Source of the DNA: Acidaminobacter sp.
GTDB lineage: Bacteria; Bacillota_A; Clostridia; Peptostreptococcales; Acidaminobacteraceae
Assembly (NCBI GenBank): GCA_009881125.1
Contig: WXFH01000015.1
Coordinates: 1-52,963 of the forward strand
DNA length: 52,963 nucleotides
Direction: 5' to 3'
The notes beneath the pieces were generated by a model that ran no database searches, was not told the origin of the DNA, and saw only the letters and a program-made list of their open reading frames with translations. Within the stretch, counting starts at the first letter, position 1; each line of letters starts with the position of its first letter. The translations under genes were made by a program, and so were the position numbers. Of the stretch, positions 49,458 through 52,963 are shown piece by piece.

Positions 49458-50936
49458 CTATTTTTCTAAAACCGGTGTTTTTCTAACCTTTGTCGCCTGT
49501 TCAAACCCGTAGGCTGCCTCAATCAGGACGGGTTCACACCATGGCCGGGCAAAGAGCTCTATGCCCACAGGCACGCCAATTGGCGCTGTGTCTGTAGGCT
49601 CGGAGAAGCCGGCAGGCACCACGACAGACGGGAAGCCGGTCACAGCCCCGAGGACCCCGTTTCGATCCACCTGTGAGCCGCCTACGGGCACTACAAGGCG
49701 CTTTTGATGCGGGAAGACAATCAGGTCGAGGCCATGCTGTGCCATGAGCGCCAAAACCTGATCCTGTAGCCGGCGCCGCTGATCCATCCGTATACGGTAT
49801 TCCTCACTATCGGTTGAAAGTGTCGCTGCAGTTTTCAAGTTCTCTTCAATGCCCGGATCGTAAAGGCCGCTTTGTAGAAGCGCCTCTATGGAATGATATG
49901 GTGTTTTGTCGCCGAGTCCCTCAAGATAAGCCCCAAGGTCCCGCTTCAAGTCATAGAGGTGAACGCTGGTTTCGGAAATCAGCCTGCCGGAATCCAGCGG
50001 GGCATCCAGCTCTAAAAGCCGCGCGCCTTCCGTTTCCAAGACCTTTAAAGCCTCAGTCATGACGCGGTTTACCGGCGCGTGCACAGCTTCGTTGCCGAAG
50101 AAGCTTCTCAAGACGCCTATAGTTTTACCCCGCAGCCCGTTTGGCGTCAAAAAAGCAGTGTAGGAAGATTCCGCCGGACTTTTGCCAAGAGACGTCTCTG
50201 TCAGTGGATCCAAGGGATCACAGCCTACCAGAGCATCCAAGGTCTTAACTGCGTCCTCCACTGTCCTTGTTATTGGCCCCGCCGTATCCTGTGTCAATGA
50301 ATAGGGCACTATGCCGCTTCGGCTTACCAGCCCAAGCGTTGGCCTGAATCCCACCAGACAGCAGGCGCTCGCCGGCGACCGAACAGAATTTACAGTATCT
50401 GTCCCAATGCCAATCACTCCGAAATTTGCAGCAATGCCAGCACCTGTCCCGCCGCTGGATCCCCCCGGTGTCCGCGTTAGATCATAAGGATTCAGTGTCT
50501 GTCCCAACACGGAGCTTACCGTTTCACCCCATACTGCGAACTCGTGCAGGTTCATTTTGGCGAGAATGACAGCCCCTGCCGCCTGCAGCCGTTTCACAAT
50601 CCAGCCATCCTCATCCGGCGTCACCCCCACAAGTGCTTTACAGCCTGCTGTTGTGGGCATAAAGCTGGTATCCACGTTGTCTTTCAGCAGCACCGGAATC
50701 CCGTGGAGCGGCCCTGTCAGCCCACCCCGCTCAAAGGCTGCGTCCAGTGCCTTGGCCTGATCCAGGACCAGAGGATTTACCTGAATTACCGCGTTGATTT
50801 TTGGACCCTTTTGATCATAGCGCTCGATCCGTTCGAGATACATGCGGACAAGTGCCTCACACGTCAGCCTGCCTGCCCTCATAGCTTCATGTAGGCGTTC
50901 AATAGTCGCTTCCAAAAACTCCTTCTCCAAATTCAA
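49458..50936 (-). CDS. Amidase (amidase signature family)
   Basis: About 492 residues, with the Ser-cisSer-Lys triad: Lys in IPVLLKDNVDT, cis-Ser in TPGGSSGGTGAGIA, and nucleophile Ser in GTDTVNSVRSPAS, where the family's usual GGS reads VNS. Substrates range from amino-acid amides to indole acetamide; not determinable. The frame runs back to 51014, but a TTTAAT-N16-TATAAT promoter lies inside that extension (50970-50997) and GGGAGG stands 8 bases before the TTG at 50936, so I start it there. No signal peptide is visible. Confidence 0.88.
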   Translation of the reverse strand: MNLEKEFLEATIERLHEAMRAGRLTCEALVRMYLERIERYDQKGPKINAVIQVNPLVLDQAKALDAAFERGGLTGPLHGIPVLLKDNVDTSFMPTTAGCKALVGVTPDEDGWIVKRLQAAGAVILAKMNLHEFAVWGETVSSVLGQTLNPYDLTRTPGGSSGGTGAGIAANFGVIGIGTDTVNSVRSPASACCLVGFRPTLGLVSRSGIVPYSLTQDTAGPITRTVEDAVKTLDALVGCDPLDPLTETSLGKSPAESSYTAFLTPNGLRGKTIGVLRSFFGNEAVHAPVNRVMTEALKVLETEGARLLELDAPLDSGRLISETSVHLYDLKRDLGAYLEGLGDKTPYHSIEALLQSGLYDPGIEENLKTAATLSTDSEEYRIRMDQRRRLQDQVLALMAQHGLDLIVFPHQKRLVVPVGGSQVDRNGVLGAVTGFPSVVVPAGFSEPTDTAPIGVPVGIELFARPWCEPVLIEAAYGFEQATKVRKTPVLEK

Positions 50937-50969
50937 ACGCTCCGCCTCCCGGTTCAATGGTTTAAGACC

Positions 50970-50997
50970 ATTATACACCCCTTGAATGTATATTAAA
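50970..50997 (-). promoter_or_regulatory. Promoter of the amidase gene
   Basis: On the minus strand TTTAAT, 16 bases, TATAAT, about 35 bases before the preferred TTG start. It excludes the longer reading frame as the translated form. Confidence 0.5.
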
Positions 50998-51058
50998 CCG
51001 TTGCCAAGCGACAATCAGAGGTGAGACTTAAGTCGCTTTTTTGAAATCGCCATACAAT

Positions 51059-51103
51059 TTGGCGTCAAAAATGTTATATTGTTATAATGTAACTATTGGT
51101 TAC
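51059..51103 (+). promoter_or_regulatory. Promoter and inverted-repeat operator candidate of the flavin reductase gene
   Basis: TTGGCG, 18 bases, TATAAT (51083-51088), directly followed by the inverted repeat GTAAC-N5-GTTAC (51089-51103), which would cover the transcription start. That is a typical place for a repressor such as a MarR- or HxlR-type protein. No regulator gene is adjacent. Confidence 0.5.
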
Positions 51104-51130
51104 GAAAGCTTAAATTTCAGGAGGACCAAT

Positions 51131-51805
51131 ATGCAAAAGGAAGTATTTAAGGGGAGCATCCTTTTTGGACCCGTTCCGGTGGCCCTTGTCACGACCATCG
51201 GCGAAAAAGGGGAACCTAATGTGTTTACGGTGGGGTGGATTGGCGTGGCGTGCACGAAGCCGCCTATGCTGTCCATAGCAATTCGAAAAGAGCGGGCGTC
51301 CCATGGCAACCTGATGCGTCATCCCGAATGCGTGGTCAATCTCCCAACCCGGGAGATGGTGCAGGCGGTGGATTTCTGCGGCGTCAGAAGTGCGGTTCAG
51401 GTCGATAAGATTGCGCATTGTAAATTTGAACTTGAACCCGGCATCGCGGTGAGCGTGCCCTCGATCCAGTCTTGCCCAATAGCACTGGAGTGTGTGGTGC
51501 GCAGTGTGACACCGCTGGGGACCCATGACCTGTTTCTCGTGGAGGTATTGAAAAACAAGGTAGATCAGGCTTTGATCGATGGGGACGGCAAGATTCACAT
51601 GGAAAAGGGCAATCCTATCACCTATCTGCACGGAACCTATTATGCCCTTGGCGGGAAGCCTATTGGCAGCTTTGGGTTTTCCGTGGCCAGGCGGAAGGCG
51701 GCCAAGGAGAAGGTCAGCCATCTTCTAAGGCCATCCGGTTTGAGCCACGGCGACAATCCAAAACCAAAACCAAAACAAAAATCAAAATCAATGAAAGGCA
51801 GGTAA
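51131..51805 (+). CDS. Flavin reductase-like, FMN-binding split-barrel protein
   Basis: A 224-residue flavoredoxin-type protein. FGPVPVALVTTIGEKGEPNV near the N terminus, MLSIAIRKERASHGNLMRHP and CVVNLPTREMVQAVDFCG belong to the flavin reductase-like domain that binds FMN. The last ~25 residues are a lysine/proline-rich tail (NPKPKPKQKSKS) unusual for the family. The frame is open back to 51041, but AGGAGG stands just before the ATG at 51131, and the promoter box lies inside the extension. Electron donor and acceptor are unknown. Confidence 0.88.
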   Translation: MQKEVFKGSILFGPVPVALVTTIGEKGEPNVFTVGWIGVACTKPPMLSIAIRKERASHGNLMRHPECVVNLPTREMVQAVDFCGVRSAVQVDKIAHCKFELEPGIAVSVPSIQSCPIALECVVRSVTPLGTHDLFLVEVLKNKVDQALIDGDGKIHMEKGNPITYLHGTYYALGGKPIGSFGFSVARRKAAKEKVSHLLRPSGLSHGDNPKPKPKQKSKSMKGR

Positions 51806-51809
51806 TGCA

Positions 51810-52295
51810 ATGCAAACCTGGATCTTATATCTGACCGCTTTAGGGCTGCTGGCATTTTCCTGGAAGAAGGACAAGAAAAAGACTAAAATGGCGCTCAAAA
51901 AAGCGCTGAAATCCTTTGAAAACATTTTACCTCAGATTTTGGGCGTCATCACCCTGGTCGGGGTCATGCTGGCGCTTCTCAATCCCGAGGTGATCAGCCG
52001 TTTGATTGGCGGCGACTCCGGCTGGATTGGCGTGACGGCTGCGGCGCTGGTAGGCGGGATCACGCTGATTCCGGGCTTCATTGCCTTCCCCACGGCGGCG
52101 ATGCTGCTGGAGCGGGGTGCCGGCTACATGCAGATTGCAGCGTTCATTTCGTCCCTGATGATGGTGGGCGTGATGACATTTTCCATTGAGAGCAGATATT
52201 TCAGCAGGAAAGCGGCTCTGATCCGGAATCTGTCCGCCTTCGTTTTTTCTTTCCTGGTCGCAATTGTCATAGGAAAGGTCATGGGTGAGTTTTAA
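51810..52295 (+). CDS. Half-size permease, subunit 1
   Basis: A 161-residue membrane protein with about four helices (first near 1-17, ILGVITLVGVMLALL, a central block, and AFVFSFLVAIVIGKVM). The motif IPGFIAFPTAAMLLERGAGY resembles the core motif of the permease (UPF0718/ArsP-like) family, where a single protein has two such halves. Here the second half is the next gene, whose start overlaps this stop. It begins 4 bases after the flavin reductase stop, with AAAGGCAGG as ribosome site. Confidence 0.8.
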   Translation: MQTWILYLTALGLLAFSWKKDKKKTKMALKKALKSFENILPQILGVITLVGVMLALLNPEVISRLIGGDSGWIGVTAAALVGGITLIPGFIAFPTAAMLLERGAGYMQIAAFISSLMMVGVMTFSIESRYFSRKAALIRNLSAFVFSFLVAIVIGKVMGEF

Positions 52296-52897
52296 TGGAG
52301 GAGAAGATGAAGAAAAACACAACTCAAGGATCAGATCAAGGCCCCGGAGGTCAGCCGCAAAAAAAGGTGCCGCTGATCAAACGGTATGCTTTTTTCCTGG
52401 TGACTGCTGCTCTCCTCATTGTTTTATTCCTGGTCAGTCCCGCCCAGGGTGAGACCGCAGCGTTAATGACAGGCAAAAGTCTTCTGGAAATGCTGACCAT
52501 CATTCCGCCAATTTTTCTGCTGCTTGGGCTATTGGACGTCTGGGTGCCGAGAGAACTGCTCATCCGTTATATGGGACCCGGCTCGGGTCTGCGCGGCGTT
52601 CTTCTTGGAATTCTGATTGGTTCTGCAGCTGCAGGGCCGCTCTACGGAGCGTTTCCGGTCGCAGCGGTGCTCATGAAAAAGGGCGCGAGCTTCAAGAACG
52701 TCATGATCTTTATGGGTGCATGGTCCACCACAAAAATTCCGATGGTCCTTTTCGAGATTTCCTCTCTGGGGAGAACCTTTGCGTTGACGCGGCTGGCCGC
52801 AAGCCTGGCAGGCATTTTCATCATCACGCTGGTGGTAGACCGCATGCTCACTGCAGAGGAGAAGGCGGGCATCTATGCCAAGGCGGCAGAATTCTAG
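52295..52897 (+). CDS. Half-size permease, subunit 2
   Basis: A 200-residue membrane protein, the companion of the upstream half. After a polar N-terminal ~25 residues come about four or five helices. GPLYGAFPVAAVLMKKGASF parallels the IPGFIAFPTAAMLLERGAGY motif of subunit 1. ATG 52295 overlaps the previous stop (TAATG); ATG 52307 with GGAGGAG just before it is an alternative. Together they probably form one transporter; the substrate is unknown. Confidence 0.8.
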   Translation: MEEKMKKNTTQGSDQGPGGQPQKKVPLIKRYAFFLVTAALLIVLFLVSPAQGETAALMTGKSLLEMLTIIPPIFLLLGLLDVWVPRELLIRYMGPGSGLRGVLLGILIGSAAAGPLYGAFPVAAVLMKKGASFKNVMIFMGAWSTTKIPMVLFEISSLGRTFALTRLAASLAGIFIITLVVDRMLTAEEKAGIYAKAAEF

Positions 52898-52904
52898 GAA
52901 AGGA

Positions 52905-52963
52905 AACTGGGTGTCAGACACCCGGTTTCTCTTTTTTTGAATCCGGGTGTCTGACACCCAGTT
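52905..52963. repeat. 21-base perfect inverted repeat at the window edge
   Basis: AACTGGGTGTCAGACACCCGG (one base over twenty; key core GGGTGTC-A-GACACCC) at 52905-52925 is repeated exactly in inverted form at 52943-52963, with a 17-base T-rich middle. Each arm is itself almost palindromic. The core is shared with the repeat at 477-489. It may also end transcription of the permease genes, given the T-run in the middle. Confidence 0.7.

Noticed and set aside
50937..51014. Longer 518-residue form of the amidase
   Set aside because: The extra 26 codons contain a TATAAT promoter and the best ribosome site lies after them.
51041..51130. Longer form of the flavin reductase
   Set aside because: The extension includes the TATAAT box, and AGGAGG precedes the ATG at 51131.
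51110..51721. 203-codon minus-strand frame opposite the flavin reductase gene
   Set aside because: A shadow of the GC-rich coding strand; no ribosome site, and the protein is His/Arg-rich without motifs.
1..52963. CRISPR array, tRNA or rRNA genes, prophage or intact insertion sequence
   Set aside because: No regularly spaced repeats, no cloverleaf with a GTTCGA-type T-loop, and no transposase or integrase were found on reading both strands by eye.

Overview
The window is a chromosomal stretch of a motile, low-to-moderate GC, Gram-positive anaerobe. A Clostridia member resembling Fusibacter or Acidaminobacter is my best guess; this rests on gene content and gene order, not on a marker gene. 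The signs are strong GGAGG ribosome binding sites, many TTG/GTG starts, lipoproteins with lipoboxes, a Bacillus/Clostridium-type flagellar locus with FliW-CsrA, FlhF-FlhG and sigma-D, and a GlnK/GlnL-type two-component pair.

Positions 1-10,080 hold metabolic and accessory genes. They are the start of a membrane protein (minus strand, cut by the window edge), an esterase-like alpha/beta hydrolase, a GlnK/GlnL-like sensor kinase and regulator, a DUF4438-LUD pair, a lipoprotein barnase followed by barstar, an HD-domain protein, an HpaI-type aldolase, an aldo/keto reductase fused to a ferredoxin domain, and a membrane-anchored alpha/beta hydrolase.

Positions 10,260-42,700 hold one nearly complete flagellar locus, all on the plus strand. 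First comes fliM-fliN, closed by a strong terminator. A sigma-D-type promoter then drives flgM-flgN-flgK-flgL-fliW-csrA. A second sigma-D-type promoter drives flagellin, whose leader carries a GGA-loop hairpin and a GGA-rich Shine-Dalgarno, the layout expected for CsrA control. After a terminator come flaG-fliD-fliS and a FliT-like gene. A 552-base AT-rich gap with a TATAAT box precedes the large early operon: flgB-flgC-fliE-fliF-fliG-fliH-fliI-fliJ-fliK-flgD-(TIGR02530 gene)-flgE-flbD-motA-motB-fliL-fliO-fliP-fliQ-fliR-flhB-flhA-flhF-flhG-(YcgR/PilZ)-sigD-(SwrB-like)-flgF-flgG. No chemotaxis signalling gene (cheA, cheW, cheY, cheB, cheR) lies in the window. The fliM and fliY/fliN genes that usually sit between fliL and fliO are instead about 20 kb upstream.

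Positions 42,700-52,963 hold a lipoprotein serpin, a DUF3810 membrane metallopeptidase-like protein whose start codon lies inside a terminator hairpin, a B12-binding radical SAM protein, an HTH-DUF2975 pair, a Phd/YefM-RelE/ParE toxin-antitoxin pair, a lone E2-like acyltransferase-fold protein, a MITE-like inverted-repeat element, an amidase, a flavin reductase, and two half-size permeases. The window ends exactly on a 21-base perfect inverted repeat related to a short palindrome near the left end.

I saw no tRNA, rRNA, CRISPR array, prophage or intact insertion sequence. Family names come from recognising motifs and gene order by eye; no database search was run.
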